Below, in pieces: positions 16,281-26,203 of a stretch of DNA of 64,000 bases (position 1 is its first letter; every line of letters begins with the position of its first letter). Position numbers and translations under genes: made by a program. The stretch is from Actinomycetes bacterium. Lineage in GTDB: Bacteria; Actinomycetota; Acidimicrobiia; Acidimicrobiales; Ilumatobacteraceae. The DNA is taken from positions 62,001-126,000 of the forward strand of contig JAIOPC010000002.1 in the NCBI GenBank assembly GCA_021414085.1. The letters are read 5' to 3'. Below the pieces are notes generated by a model. The model was not told the DNA's origin, did no database searches, and worked only from the letters and a program-made list of their open reading frames with translations.

Positions 16281-17432
16281 ATGACTACTCCGGCGCCCGG
16301 CTGGTATCCGGATCCATGGAAACTCGCCCCGAATAGGTACTGGGATGGATCCGGGTGGACCGGAGCGACCGACATCAGTGCCACACCAACGAGCCAAGTC
16401 CCACCAGCGCAATTCCCGCCTCCGACGACCGATCGCGACAAGGGCGCTGCGCTGGAACAGCAAGTTGCGCGGTTCCTACGATCGAGCGGTTACGAAGCGC
16501 GCACCAACGTGATCCTCACTGGCCGCTCAGGCGCGTCCCATGAACTCGACGTTGTGGGCGAGAAGCACGACAGCCTTACTTCGTTTCTCGTCGCCGTTGA
16601 GTGCAAAGCATGGGAGCAACCGATCGAGAAAGATGTGGTCGCGAAGTTTGCCTACGTGCTTGGCGATCTGGGCATGCGGGCGGGCATCATTGCTTGCCTC
16701 TCGGGCTACCGCAGCGGAGCAGAAATTGCCGCCAAGGAAATGAACATCGAGTTATGGGGGCCGGACGAGCTGAGAAGCCGCCTCGGACAAGTTGCCCTTA
16801 GCGACATGTCGACACGAGCCCCAAAGCGTCTCGCAACAGGACTCCCATTCACCATTTCTATCGAGCAGGCCCAACCGATGATTGGTCGCGAGGCCAAAGG
16901 AAAACTCGGGTTCGGGGCCGAGGAAGTCGTCTGGATATCAGCCGCTTGGCTTCCGGTGGCGATCGTGCAGGTAGCGCTCACCTCGATCGAGGGACGTCTC
17001 AAGAAGGTCGACGCGACACGACGAATCTGGAATGTGTACGAACTTGTGGATGGCAAGTTCTTCGGCGCGTTCGCCGGTCAACCGCCGCTCGTCGACATCG
17101 ACCTCGGCAAAGTCTCGATCCGGCCAAAGCGGAAGGAAGCTTCTGCCAGCAAAGCTATTGAGGAAGCTGTCGCCAAATACAGAGGCGTCACGACGCAGGC
17201 TGCTCGAGCTCGTCACGCCTCTCACCTAGAGAGTCTTGGAATCCACGCTCCCTTCCGCGCCGTTCCGGAGTCGACCACAACAGCGTTCATGCCCGTCTAC
17301 CTCGCAATCATCAGACGCCGCGACGGCGAACGACTGGTTGCGGTCGACGGGCACCAGCCAAGAGTCCTGTACGGGGTCAGCGCCGTGCTCTCGCAACACA
17401 TTCACTGGGTTCGCGAATCATTCGGGGCGTAA
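16281..17432 (+). CDS. DUF2510 plus Mrr-like restriction endonuclease
   Basis: The 383-residue protein starts at ATG 16281, because the next residues TTPAPGWYPDPWK...RYWDGSGWTG form a DUF2510 module, which normally sits near a protein start. A PD-(D/E)xK nuclease of the Mrr type follows: ALEQQVARFLRSSGYEARTN, Asp90 in HELDVV, and Glu107-Cys-Lys109 in VAVECKAW. These are the metal-binding and catalytic residues. The C-terminal half (about 180-383) has no motif I know. Mrr-like enzymes often cut modified foreign DNA, but Mrr-cat domains also occur in other defence and housekeeping proteins. It lies between an NTPase and a type I restriction operon, consistent with defence. Confidence 0.8.
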   Translation: MTTPAPGWYPDPWKLAPNRYWDGSGWTGATDISATPTSQVPPAQFPPPTTDRDKGAALEQQVARFLRSSGYEARTNVILTGRSGASHELDVVGEKHDSLTSFLVAVECKAWEQPIEKDVVAKFAYVLGDLGMRAGIIACLSGYRSGAEIAAKEMNIELWGPDELRSRLGQVALSDMSTRAPKRLATGLPFTISIEQAQPMIGREAKGKLGFGAEEVVWISAAWLPVAIVQVALTSIEGRLKKVDATRRIWNVYELVDGKFFGAFAGQPPLVDIDLGKVSIRPKRKEASASKAIEEAVAKYRGVTTQAARARHASHLESLGIHAPFRAVPESTTTAFMPVYLAIIRRRDGERLVAVDGHQPRVLYGVSAVLSQHIHWVRESFGA

Positions 17433-17519
17433 GCCAGCAGGACCCAGCACTCGAAGCGGCCACGCCCGTCACGACACCTCCGCTGTTGTGTGATACTCCC
17501 TCAGCGGCTGGAGGGAACC

Positions 17520-18143
17520 ATGGAGAAGCTCAAGGAACTAGGCCACAAGTGCTGGGTGAAGTACCGCAGTTGGCCGTTGTGGGGCCAGATAGTGAGCGGA
17601 TTCTTTGCAGTATCCCTCGTCCTCGGCCCCTTGAGTGACAAGGAAAAGAGCGACCACATCGACGCAAGCGCGCTGGTGGCAGTTGCGACTTCTGCCACGC
17701 AAGTCTCGGAAACGCCATCAACATCGCCCGCGACTTCGTCAAGTCAGGTCAGCGAGACGACGGCGGCAACCACGACCAGCACGACGAACACAACTACAAC
17801 GTCGACTGTTGTGACGACCACGCTTCCTGCCGCAACGACAACCACTCGTGCAGCAACGCCGACCACAGTTCGCGCAACAGCGGTTCACGCGACGACAGCT
17901 CCAAAGACCACTCCGCCTGCTACCCCGGCTCCGCAAGCGCCGATCCCTTTCGCCGGCACACCCGGTGCCGCGGCACCGGGGGGATGTAGCCCGAACTATT
18001 CACCGTGCGTACCGATCGATTCGGATGTCGATTGCGCAGGTGGAAACGGTAACGGGCCGAGCTACGTGCAAGGCCCTGTTTCCGTCATTGGGACGGATGT
18101 GTATGGGTTGGATCGTGATGGAAATGGAATCGGTTGCGATTAG
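17520..18143 (+). CDS. membrane-anchored Thr-rich protein with excalibur-like C-terminal domain
   Basis: The 207-residue protein starts at ATG 17520, set by GGAGGGA just upstream. A short cytoplasmic start is followed by one membrane segment (about 22-40, LWGQIVSGFFAVSLVLGPL). A long Thr/Ser/Ala/Pro linker (about 60-150) comes next, then a Cys-containing domain (CSPNYSPCVPIDSDVDCAGG and on) ending GLDRDGNGIGCD. The terminal DxDxNGxxC pattern is a calcium-binding excalibur-like motif common in secreted actinobacterial proteins. It should be a surface protein. It may simply be a bystander between two restriction loci. Confidence 0.78.
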   Translation: MEKLKELGHKCWVKYRSWPLWGQIVSGFFAVSLVLGPLSDKEKSDHIDASALVAVATSATQVSETPSTSPATSSSQVSETTAATTTSTTNTTTTSTVVTTTLPAATTTTRAATPTTVRATAVHATTAPKTTPPATPAPQAPIPFAGTPGAAAPGGCSPNYSPCVPIDSDVDCAGGNGNGPSYVQGPVSVIGTDVYGLDRDGNGIGCD

Positions 18144-18229
18144 CGCACATGCGCAATCGCTCCGGCCCTCGCACACATCTGGCACGATGTTGACCCGGGC
18201 CGGCAGGGCCCGGCACTCACCGTGACAGC

Positions 18230-21007
18230 ATGACCGACAACCAACTTCCCGCAGAGGCGCAGGCTCGTGCGCTCATCGACGCTCAGCTGCGACGCGCCGG
18301 TTGGCATGTCTGCGATCGCAAGGACATCGACCTGGTTAACCACCAGGGCGTCGCCGTTCGCGAGGTGATCATGGCCGCCGGGCACGGTCGCGTCGACTAC
18401 TTGCTGTTCGTAGATCGTCGAGTCGTCGGCGTCATTGAAGCCAAACCGATTGGCACGGCACTCGCCGGGGTGCAGTGGCAGTCAGCGATGTACGCCGTAG
18501 GTCTTCCGGATGCGTTCCGACCAACGGCCGTGCTGGTTGGCGATCGCCTTCCATTCGTGTTCGAGGCGTCGGGCACCGAGACCCAGTACACCAACGGATA
18601 CGACCCGCATCCGCGAGCCCGTAAAGTGTTCAACTTTCCCAAACCGGCCACGCTCGCGCGAATCCTGCGTGAGGCAGCAGATGACGCGGCGTCACCAACA
18701 TGGCGAGCGAAGGTCACTTCATTGCCGCCGTACGACAACTATGACCTTCGACCCGCATCCAGGGTTGCAGTTGGCGCCGTCGAACGATCGTTGGCTACTG
18801 GTCAGCACTCGCGCTCGTTGGTTCAGATGGCCACCGGTGCCGGTAAGACACGCATGGCCGTGACGGAGTGCTATCGGCTGATTCGCTATGGCGGCTTCAA
18901 CCGCATTCTGTTCCTCGTCGACCGCAACAACTTGGGTGACCAGACGCTGCGCGAGTTCCGTGACTTCTCGACTCCCGATGATGGTCGGAAGTTCACGGAG
19001 CTTTACCCGGTGGACAAGCTCACCGGTGCCGGGATGGTCGACTCGTCCAAGGTCGTTATCTCCACTATCCAGCGCGTCTTCTCGGTGCTGCGCGGGCAGG
19101 AAGTCCCCGACGATGACGACCCGAACATCGACGACTACACGCCGGACAAGCCAGTCACTGTCGACTACGCCGAAGCGCTGCCACCGGAGACGTTCGATCT
19201 GGTCATCGTCGATGAGTGCCACCGCTCGATCTACGGGTTATGGCGCGGCGTGATCGAGTACTTCGACGCGCACATACTCGGTCTCACTGCAACGCCCACC
19301 AAACAGACCTTCGGCTTCTTCCAGCAGAATTTGGTCTCCGAGTACACCTACGCCCAGTCCGTTGCCGACGGAGTCAATGTGGACTTCGATGTGTACCGAA
19401 TCAAGACCGAAATCACCGAAAAGGGATCGACGATTGAAGCGGGGACCGTCGTGCCCATACAGGATCGTCGCACTCGCCAGCAACGGCTCGAAGAACTCGG
19501 TGAAGATTTGGAATACAAGCCGAGCGAGCTCGACCGTGCGGTAACCAGCCGAGCGCAGATCAGACTCGTCTTGGAAACCTTCCGCGACCGGTTGCCGCTC
19601 GAGATCTTCCCCGGCCGCAACACCGTCCCGAAGACTCTGATCTTCGCCAAGGACGACAACCACGCCGAAGAGATCGTGACGCTCGCTCGTGAGGTGTTTG
19701 GGAAGGGCAACGACTTCGCCGCCAAGATCACCTACACAGCCAAGGATGCGAAGGCGTTGCTGCAGCAGTTCCGCAATTCGCCAACGCTGCGCATTGCTGT
19801 CACGGTCGACATGATCGCCACCGGCACCGACGTCAAGCCGATCGAGTGCGTGTTCTTCATGCGCGACGTGCGATCGCGCACCTACTTCGAGCAGATGAAG
19901 GGACGTGGCGCTCGCACCATCGACGACGCCACGTTCCGGACGGTGACACCCGACGCGAACAACAAGCGACGCTTTGTCATCGTTGATGCCGTTGGTGTCA
20001 CCGAGCATCCATTCGTCGACGCCGCACCACTCGACCGCAACAAAGGCCTCAGCCTGAAGCAGCTGATGGAAAGGGCGGCGAACTTCACGATCACCGCGGA
20101 AGAAGTCTCGACTCTCGCGTCTCGTCTTGCCCGTCTGGATCGCGAACTCACTCCGAAGGAACGCATCGAAGTCGCAACGCTTGCCAAGGCACCCCTCGCC
20201 GAGATCACGCGCGGTCTGCTGACTGTCGTTGACCCAGACGTGTTGGAAGGATTGGCACAGGGCGCTCCGCTGGGAGACGACGGCCAGCCGAATATCACGC
20301 AGGCGCTTGCGCTACACGTACAGCAGGTGGTCACGCCGCTCGCCGGCAACCCTCAACTTCGCCAGCGCTTGCTCGAGATTCGCGAGAGCCACGACCGCGT
20401 GATCGACGAGGTATCCGTCGACGCTCTAACCGCGGCGGGCGGAGTCGTTGACAAAGGCAAGGCGCTCAACGTCGTGACCTCGTGGAAGCAGTTCCTCGAA
20501 GACCATCAAGACGAGATCATCCTCATCCACCTCCTCTACAGCCAGAACCAGAACGCGAAGGTGACGTTCCAACAGTTACGTGAGCTCGCTGACCAAATCG
20601 AACGACCACCGCGCTCGTGGACAGTCGATCTCATTTGGAATGCCTACGAGACCCTCGACAGCGAACGCGTTCAGAAAGCGAATCAGCACACGGCGACAGA
20701 TCTCATTGCGCTCGTTCGATTCACCCTCAACCAGCAGAACGAGCTGGTTCCGTACGCCACTGGAGTCGAGGAGCGCTACACCAACTGGCTTGCGCAGCAA
20801 GCGCAAGAAGGCGTGAAGTTCAGCGACAGGCAGCGGTGGTGGCTCGACCGAATCAAGGACACCATCATCCAGTCGGCAAACATCACAATCGACGACCTCG
20901 ACGCGGCGCCATTCACCGAGCGCGGAGGCGTCGACGGCTTTGGTCGCGATCTCGGACCAAGGGCGCAGACCATCATTACAAGCCTCTCCGAAACGCTCGC
21001 CGCGTGA
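18230..21007 (+). CDS. hsdR: type I restriction enzyme, R subunit
   Basis: In this 925-residue protein the N-terminal nuclease carries Asp56 in GRVDYLLF and Glu70-Ala-Lys72 in VIEAKP, a PD-(D/E)xK site. The SF2 motor follows, with Walker A GAGKT (Lys206), DECH at 328-331, LGLTATPT, and later helicase motifs (VTVDMIATGTDVK, MKGRGAR). The C-terminal region resembles the EcoEI-type R C-terminal domain, which binds the methylase core. It translocates DNA and cleaves far from an unmethylated site. The hsdS start overlaps its stop (GTGA at 21004-21007). hsdR first, then S and M, is a less common gene order. Confidence 0.96.
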   Translation: MTDNQLPAEAQARALIDAQLRRAGWHVCDRKDIDLVNHQGVAVREVIMAAGHGRVDYLLFVDRRVVGVIEAKPIGTALAGVQWQSAMYAVGLPDAFRPTAVLVGDRLPFVFEASGTETQYTNGYDPHPRARKVFNFPKPATLARILREAADDAASPTWRAKVTSLPPYDNYDLRPASRVAVGAVERSLATGQHSRSLVQMATGAGKTRMAVTECYRLIRYGGFNRILFLVDRNNLGDQTLREFRDFSTPDDGRKFTELYPVDKLTGAGMVDSSKVVISTIQRVFSVLRGQEVPDDDDPNIDDYTPDKPVTVDYAEALPPETFDLVIVDECHRSIYGLWRGVIEYFDAHILGLTATPTKQTFGFFQQNLVSEYTYAQSVADGVNVDFDVYRIKTEITEKGSTIEAGTVVPIQDRRTRQQRLEELGEDLEYKPSELDRAVTSRAQIRLVLETFRDRLPLEIFPGRNTVPKTLIFAKDDNHAEEIVTLAREVFGKGNDFAAKITYTAKDAKALLQQFRNSPTLRIAVTVDMIATGTDVKPIECVFFMRDVRSRTYFEQMKGRGARTIDDATFRTVTPDANNKRRFVIVDAVGVTEHPFVDAAPLDRNKGLSLKQLMERAANFTITAEEVSTLASRLARLDRELTPKERIEVATLAKAPLAEITRGLLTVVDPDVLEGLAQGAPLGDDGQPNITQALALHVQQVVTPLAGNPQLRQRLLEIRESHDRVIDEVSVDALTAAGGVVDKGKALNVVTSWKQFLEDHQDEIILIHLLYSQNQNAKVTFQQLRELADQIERPPRSWTVDLIWNAYETLDSERVQKANQHTATDLIALVRFTLNQQNELVPYATGVEERYTNWLAQQAQEGVKFSDRQRWWLDRIKDTIIQSANITIDDLDAAPFTERGGVDGFGRDLGPRAQTIITSLSETLAA

Positions 21008-22236
21008 GTATTGAGATATCGGCGTTGCCACTCACGTGGATGACAAGGCGTCTAGGTGAGATCGCCCTAGAAATCCAGCCCGGTTTCGCCTCAGGGGATC
21101 ACAACGCCAGGGGCGACGGCGTCATCCACGTTCGACCTATGAACATCAGTCGTACAGGGCAGTTGGTGTTCGGCGAAGTGAAGTACGTGAAGGACAAGAG
21201 TTCCCGTCGACTTCATGAAGGTGACGTCGTCTTCAACAACACCAATAGTCCGGCACTCGTTGGCAAAACTGCAGTGTTGCTCACTGAACAAGAGATCGCG
21301 TTTTCGAATCACATGACAAGGGTGCGCGTTGACCAAGAGGTGATCGATCCCAGGTTTCTCGCGGCGCAGCTTCACGGCATGTGGATGAACGGCTACTTCG
21401 AGGAGATTTGCTCGAACCATGTCAATCAGGCGAGCGTCTCAACCAGACGCTTGGCCGATGTCAAGGTCGTCGTTCCACCCCTGGCCGAGCAGCAACAGGT
21501 CATCGGGCTCCTTGAGGAGACCGTCTCACGACTCGATCTCGCAGTAGCAAGCCTGCGAATGGCACGCGCTAAGGCGGATCTACTCACGGCATCGGTGTTG
21601 TGGTCGGCCACGGGATCCCTCAGCGGCGACAGCACGACTTTAGGGGCCGCGGCTAAGTGGTTCAGCGGCGGAACCCCGAGGACGGGAACACCCGGTTACT
21701 ACGGTGGCGAGATTCCGTGGGCCGTGATCGGCGACCTGACCGAAGGAGCAGTGGTGACGACCGCCAAGACCATAACTCCGGCTGGGTTGAAGGGCTCGAG
21801 CGCCAAAGTTGTCGAGCCGGGCACGGTGCTACTCGCAATGTACGGAGCATCAATCGGCCGCACGGGCATCGCGTCAGTGCGCATGGCTACGAACCAGGCG
21901 ATTGCATGCGCCAAAGTCAACCCGAACGAGGTTCGCCCCGAGTTCCTTCTTCGGTTTCTGCAGGCGCAGAAGCCAGCGTTCGTGAGAGCTGGCCAGGGCG
22001 GCGCGCAACCAAACATCAGTCAGACCATCATCAAGGCCTGGCCATTCACGCTGCCGAGCCTCGCGGAACAAGATGAAGCTGTCGCGATGATCGACGAAAG
22101 CCTGACTCGACTCTCGATCTCGATAGCTGGCATCGATCGGGCAGAGCATCTCGCCGCCGCCGAACGACGAGCGCTATTTAACTCCGCATTCGCCGGCAAG
22201 CTCACAACGAGTTGGAGAAGGACTCACCATGGTTGA
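21004..22236 (+). CDS. hsdS: type I restriction-modification specificity subunit
   Basis: The 410-residue protein starts at GTG 21004, overlapping the hsdR stop; a longer open frame upstream is only a shadow of hsdR. It has two target-recognition domains, each ending in a conserved helix. TRD1 (about 1-190) ends VVVPPLAEQQQVIGLLEETVSRLDLA. TRD2 (about 200-400) opens AAKWFSGGTPRTGTPGYYGG and ends FTLPSLAEQDEAVAMIDESLTRL. The two halves would read the two parts of a split target. The target sequence cannot be deduced. It overlaps hsdM by 8 bp. Confidence 0.93.
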   Translation: MSIEISALPLTWMTRRLGEIALEIQPGFASGDHNARGDGVIHVRPMNISRTGQLVFGEVKYVKDKSSRRLHEGDVVFNNTNSPALVGKTAVLLTEQEIAFSNHMTRVRVDQEVIDPRFLAAQLHGMWMNGYFEEICSNHVNQASVSTRRLADVKVVVPPLAEQQQVIGLLEETVSRLDLAVASLRMARAKADLLTASVLWSATGSLSGDSTTLGAAAKWFSGGTPRTGTPGYYGGEIPWAVIGDLTEGAVVTTAKTITPAGLKGSSAKVVEPGTVLLAMYGASIGRTGIASVRMATNQAIACAKVNPNEVRPEFLLRFLQAQKPAFVRAGQGGAQPNISQTIIKAWPFTLPSLAEQDEAVAMIDESLTRLSISIAGIDRAEHLAAAERRALFNSAFAGKLTTSWRRTHHG

Positions 22237-23713
22237 CGCACGGCAACTAGTCGACAAGTTGTGGAACTTCTGCCACCTGCTTCGGGACGACGGTGTCTCC
22301 ACCATCGATTACACGGAGCAGCTCACGTATTTGTTGTTCTTGAAGATGGCACATGAGCGGGAGCACCGAGCCCTCAACCCGGAACGAATCGTTCCCGACG
22401 ACTGCTCCTGGCAGCTACTACTCGACAAGTCCGGTCCGGAACTCGAATCGACTTACCGGCACGTCCTCGACACGCTCGCGCGACAGCCAGGCACCCTCGG
22501 TGTCATATTCCGCAAGGCTCAGAACAAGATTCAGGATCCGGCCAAGTTGAAGCGCTTGATCGTCGACTTCATCGACAAGGAAAACTGGTCTGCTACCGGT
22601 GTCGACATCAAAGGTGACGCATACGAAGGACTGCTCGCAAAAGGCGCTGAGGACATCAAGTCCGGCGCAGGCCAATACTTCACTCCTCGAGCGCTGATCG
22701 CAGCGATGGTCGACTGCGTGCAGCCAACTGTGACCGACACCGTCGTGGATCCGGCATGTGGCACCGGCGGCTTCCTTCTGGCCGCGTACGAATACGCAGC
22801 GCGCGATGCAAAGAACCTCACACAAGACCAACGAACACACTTGCGCGACGGGTTCGTTTGCGGGTTTGAGTTGGTCGACGGCACGGCGCGCCTTGCGGCG
22901 ATGAACATGATCCTGCATGGCATGGGCCGCACTGACGGACCATCGCCAATCGAAGTGAAGGACTCGCTCACAGCTGACCCCGGCCGACGCTGGAGCGTGG
23001 TTCTGGCAAACCCGCCGTTTGGGACCAAATCGTCGGTCACGATGGTCAGTGCCGATGGCCGCAAGACAAAGGATGACCTGGAAATCGTGCGCGATGACTT
23101 CTGGGTCACGACATCGAACAAGCAGCTGAACTTCGTGCAGCACATAAAGACCATTCTCGACATCAACGGTCGCGCCGCCGTCGTACTGCCCGACAACGTC
23201 TTGTTCGAGGGCGGTGCTGGTGAGGCAGTCCGGCGTCGGCTCTTGAAGGAGTTTGATGTCCACACGATGCTCCGGCTTCCAACGGGTCTCTTTTATGCCG
23301 GCGGCGTGAAAGCCAACGTACTGTTCTTTGACAAACGCCCAGCGGGTGAGCGGCCGTGGACCGAGACGCTTTGGGTGTACGACTTTCGCACGAACCAGCA
23401 CTTCACCCAGAAGACCAAGTCGATGAGGCGGGAGCACCTCGATGAGTTCGTCGACTGCTATCGGCCGGGTCAATCGCGCAGTAGTCGGGTCGAGTCCGAG
23501 CGTTTCCATTCGTTCACATACGACGACCTCGTCGCGCGTGACAAGGCCAACCTCGACATCATCTGGCTGAAGGACGACAGCCTCGAGGACGCCGCCAACC
23601 TCCCCGCTCCCGACGTCATCGCCGGAGAGATGATGGAGGAACTTGAGGCAGCGTTGGCGGAGATCGCAGCGATCGTCGAGGCGCTTAAGCCTGAGCCGAT
23701 CGCAGACGCGTGA
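22229..23713 (+). CDS. hsdM: type I restriction-modification N6-adenine methylase
   Basis: The 494-residue protein opens with the HsdM N-terminal helical domain (LVDKLWNFCHLLRDDGVSTIDY). The SAM-binding motif I is DPACGTGGF (from residue 174) and the catalytic motif IV is NPPFG (from 261), the adenine-N6 form of (N/D)PP(Y/F). It modifies host sites and forms the M2S core for HsdR. Its ATG at 22229 overlaps hsdS. The DUF262 gene follows after 35 bp and probably shares the transcript. Confidence 0.96.
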   Translation: MVDARQLVDKLWNFCHLLRDDGVSTIDYTEQLTYLLFLKMAHEREHRALNPERIVPDDCSWQLLLDKSGPELESTYRHVLDTLARQPGTLGVIFRKAQNKIQDPAKLKRLIVDFIDKENWSATGVDIKGDAYEGLLAKGAEDIKSGAGQYFTPRALIAAMVDCVQPTVTDTVVDPACGTGGFLLAAYEYAARDAKNLTQDQRTHLRDGFVCGFELVDGTARLAAMNMILHGMGRTDGPSPIEVKDSLTADPGRRWSVVLANPPFGTKSSVTMVSADGRKTKDDLEIVRDDFWVTTSNKQLNFVQHIKTILDINGRAAVVLPDNVLFEGGAGEAVRRRLLKEFDVHTMLRLPTGLFYAGGVKANVLFFDKRPAGERPWTETLWVYDFRTNQHFTQKTKSMRREHLDEFVDCYRPGQSRSSRVESERFHSFTYDDLVARDKANLDIIWLKDDSLEDAANLPAPDVIAGEMMEELEAALAEIAAIVEALKPEPIADA

Positions 23714-23748
23714 CGCAATTCTCGACTCGATAGAAGGAACGGTGAGCC

Positions 23749-25941
23749 ATGCAGGCCAGCGACATGAAGCTCGGCAAGGTGCTGTCGAACAACCAACTGT
23801 TCGTCATTCCGCTGTTCCAGAGACCCTATGTCTGGTCCGAGAAGAGGAATTGGATACCGCTATGGGACGACATCCGACAAGCCGCTGAAGCCGCGGAGGC
23901 CGAGTGGCAACCCGGTGAGGAAGCCGATCCCACCACGTACTTCCTCGGTGCCATTGTCACGCAAGAGCGAAGGCGAGCACCGCAGCGGCTGACATCAATG
24001 AACATCATCGATGGACAGCAACGCATGTCGACGGTTCAGGTGCTGCTCGCTGCCGCACGCTCACAGGCTGTGCGGACGGATTGTGACTCTGTCGCTGGCC
24101 GGTTGGAGAGCCTGGTTTCGAACAACGATCGCGCAGTCCATCCCGATCACCCCGAGGACAAACGCAAGCTGCTGCCACTCCCCCAAGATCGTGCCGCGTA
24201 CCTATGGGCGGTACGTGAACCTGGTTCAGAAGTCGAGCGGCCTGCCGAACCGAAACAGCTCTGCACCGCACGCGACTGGTTCGAAGCTCAGCTTGACGAC
24301 TGGTTGACCGTTGATGGGGTCGACAGCGCACGCAGGCTGGAAGCGCTGCACTTCGCGATCGACGAGCGTATTCAAATCGTGCACATCATGCTGGAGACTA
24401 ACGAGGACCCGCAGGTGATCTTCGAGGCCTTGAACGGTCGCGGCGAGCCCCTGCTCCCTGCCGACCTAATCAAGAACCTGCTCTTCCAAACCGTCGACCA
24501 GCAGGGCGAACACGCCCGCGCCGACGACTTGTTGCTCAACGGCTGGCTGCCCTTCGACTCGTCACCGTGGCGCGACCCGGTGACAACCGGCCGCATAACA
24601 CGCGCGTTCATCGACGTGTTTCTCGGCTATTGGCTCACTGCTCAGACCGCCAAGGAGGTGTCCGTTGAGCACCTCTTCGGTACCTTCAAGCGCTGGCTAC
24701 AACATTCGGGTGAGCCGGCGGCCAAGGTGATCAAGCGGTTGCGAGCCGACGGCGAGGTTTTCCTGGCCCTGCGTGGACTCGACCCGCGCTCACCGGTCGG
24801 TGCGCTCGTCGACTCGATGGAGGCAACGCTGACCTCGACCCCGTGGCCCGTGCTGCTCAACCTTCGAACTCGGGTTGGCGTGCCAGATTCGGAGATGGAG
24901 ATCGCAGCACGCGCAATCGATTCGTTCATCATGCGCCGCGCGATTTGCGGGCAGACGGCCAAGGACTACAACCGACTGTTCCTGCAGGTCCTCAACGCGT
25001 CGAAGGAAGCTCTGCCGGGCGAAGCCGGGCGGGTCGTGCGCGACATGCTTGCGGGGCAGACGGCCAGTTCCAGAACATGGCCAAGCGACAGTGAGTTCAT
25101 GGCCGGCCTGCTTGCCGCAGACCTGTTCGACAAGCAGTATCGGGCGCGCATGCGCTCGCTGCTGGTCGGTCTGGAGAATCAGCTGCGCTCGACCTTGAAC
25201 GAGGACGTGGGAGCCGTGAGTGCCAAGAAGTCCGACCTATCGGTCGAACATCTCCTGCCACAAAAGTGGCAGGACGGTTGGCCAACCGTCGATGGAACCG
25301 AGGAGGCCGCCACGCAACGTCAAGACGCTGTGCATCGCCTCGGCAACCTGACACTCCTTACCCACGCGCTGAACCCAACACTTAGCAACAAGAATTGGGC
25401 CGCCAAGAGCGCCGAGCTTCGGCGCCAAGCGTTGCTGCGACTCACCACATCGTCGGTGTTCGCCGCGCCAACCAATGGTGAGGAGGACTGGACTGATCAT
25501 GAGTGGTCCGCGGTCTGGGACGAGGAGCGAATTCGCCAACGAAGCATCTGGCTCGCGCAACTCGCTGTCGAGACGTGGCCACGCCCCGAAGGCGGCGACG
25601 AGGTCGACTGGAGAAGCAGGCTCGAATCTCCCAATACGTCAGAATCAGGGCGACGCACCTTCTCAACCACCGTCTTAGACCTGGTTGAAGCAGGACTGCT
25701 ATCACCGGGTGACGAGTTGGTGTGGAGCCGACCGCAAGTCGGCGATCGCCACGTATGCGTGGTCACGAACGATGGCCACCTCAAGCTTCCGGACGGCCGG
25801 ACCAAGCGAACCCCATCGGGCGCCGCAATCGCCATGGCTGGCGGAAGTTTCGACGGCTGGGAGGTCTGGAGGGTGCCTGCGAAAGCCAACCAATCGCTAG
25901 GCGATCTGCGGGACGACTATGAGCGCCAGGTCGGCCAGTAG
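23749..25941 (+). CDS. GmrSD-like DUF262/DUF1524 nuclease with C-terminal RAMA domain
   Basis: In this 730-residue protein the DUF262 part (about 1-260) has IPLFQRPYVW and IDGQQRMST (Asp88 in DGQQR), the ParB/Srx-like NTP-using motif. The DUF1524 part (about 440-590) has SVEHLLPQKW with His501 and HRLGNLTLLTHALNPTLSNKNW, an HNH-type nuclease. The last about 90 residues (TVLDLVEAGLLSPGDELVW to FDGWEVWRV) look like a RAMA domain, associated with methylase and restriction proteins and thought to read DNA modification. GmrSD-type enzymes cut modified phage DNA. Placement directly after hsdM pairs a modification-dependent enzyme with a classical R-M system. Confidence 0.88.
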   Translation: MQASDMKLGKVLSNNQLFVIPLFQRPYVWSEKRNWIPLWDDIRQAAEAAEAEWQPGEEADPTTYFLGAIVTQERRRAPQRLTSMNIIDGQQRMSTVQVLLAAARSQAVRTDCDSVAGRLESLVSNNDRAVHPDHPEDKRKLLPLPQDRAAYLWAVREPGSEVERPAEPKQLCTARDWFEAQLDDWLTVDGVDSARRLEALHFAIDERIQIVHIMLETNEDPQVIFEALNGRGEPLLPADLIKNLLFQTVDQQGEHARADDLLLNGWLPFDSSPWRDPVTTGRITRAFIDVFLGYWLTAQTAKEVSVEHLFGTFKRWLQHSGEPAAKVIKRLRADGEVFLALRGLDPRSPVGALVDSMEATLTSTPWPVLLNLRTRVGVPDSEMEIAARAIDSFIMRRAICGQTAKDYNRLFLQVLNASKEALPGEAGRVVRDMLAGQTASSRTWPSDSEFMAGLLAADLFDKQYRARMRSLLVGLENQLRSTLNEDVGAVSAKKSDLSVEHLLPQKWQDGWPTVDGTEEAATQRQDAVHRLGNLTLLTHALNPTLSNKNWAAKSAELRRQALLRLTTSSVFAAPTNGEEDWTDHEWSAVWDEERIRQRSIWLAQLAVETWPRPEGGDEVDWRSRLESPNTSESGRRTFSTTVLDLVEAGLLSPGDELVWSRPQVGDRHVCVVTNDGHLKLPDGRTKRTPSGAAIAMAGGSFDGWEVWRVPAKANQSLGDLRDDYERQVGQ

Positions 25942-26134
25942 CCGCCCTCGAAGATCAGCGATTTCGCATCCGACCCGATCAGGCCGAAGTTGCTACCGCT
26001 TCGACGCCGACGATCAGCTGATGAACAGCTCCATGCACTTATCGACATTGTTAACCGCAGAGTGGGCGGGCCCATTCGCGGTGGTCCAGGTATGAATCAC
26101 CAACGTTGTTGCAGATGCTTGACCGGTCTAGTAG

Positions 26135-26166
26135 ACTTAGCCTCGCCCAGGCAGGCGAGGCTAAGT
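26135..26166. repeat. 13-bp inverted repeat upstream of the small-protein/protease operon
   Basis: Perfect 13-bp arms (26135-26147 and 26154-26166) are separated by CAGGCA. They sit 194 bp after the DUF262 gene and 38 bp before the next ATG. There is no T-run, so an operator for the downstream genes or a protein-bound terminator are both possible. The rest of 25942-26203 shows no gene. Confidence 0.55.
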
Positions 26167-26203
26167 TGATTCCGGTCGATTATCTGGGAGTAGTGGATCA
26201 GGT

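Noticed and set aside
20617-21003. In-phase upstream extension of HsdS
   Set aside because: It overlaps the conserved C terminus of HsdR; the GTGA junction at 21004 is the natural start.
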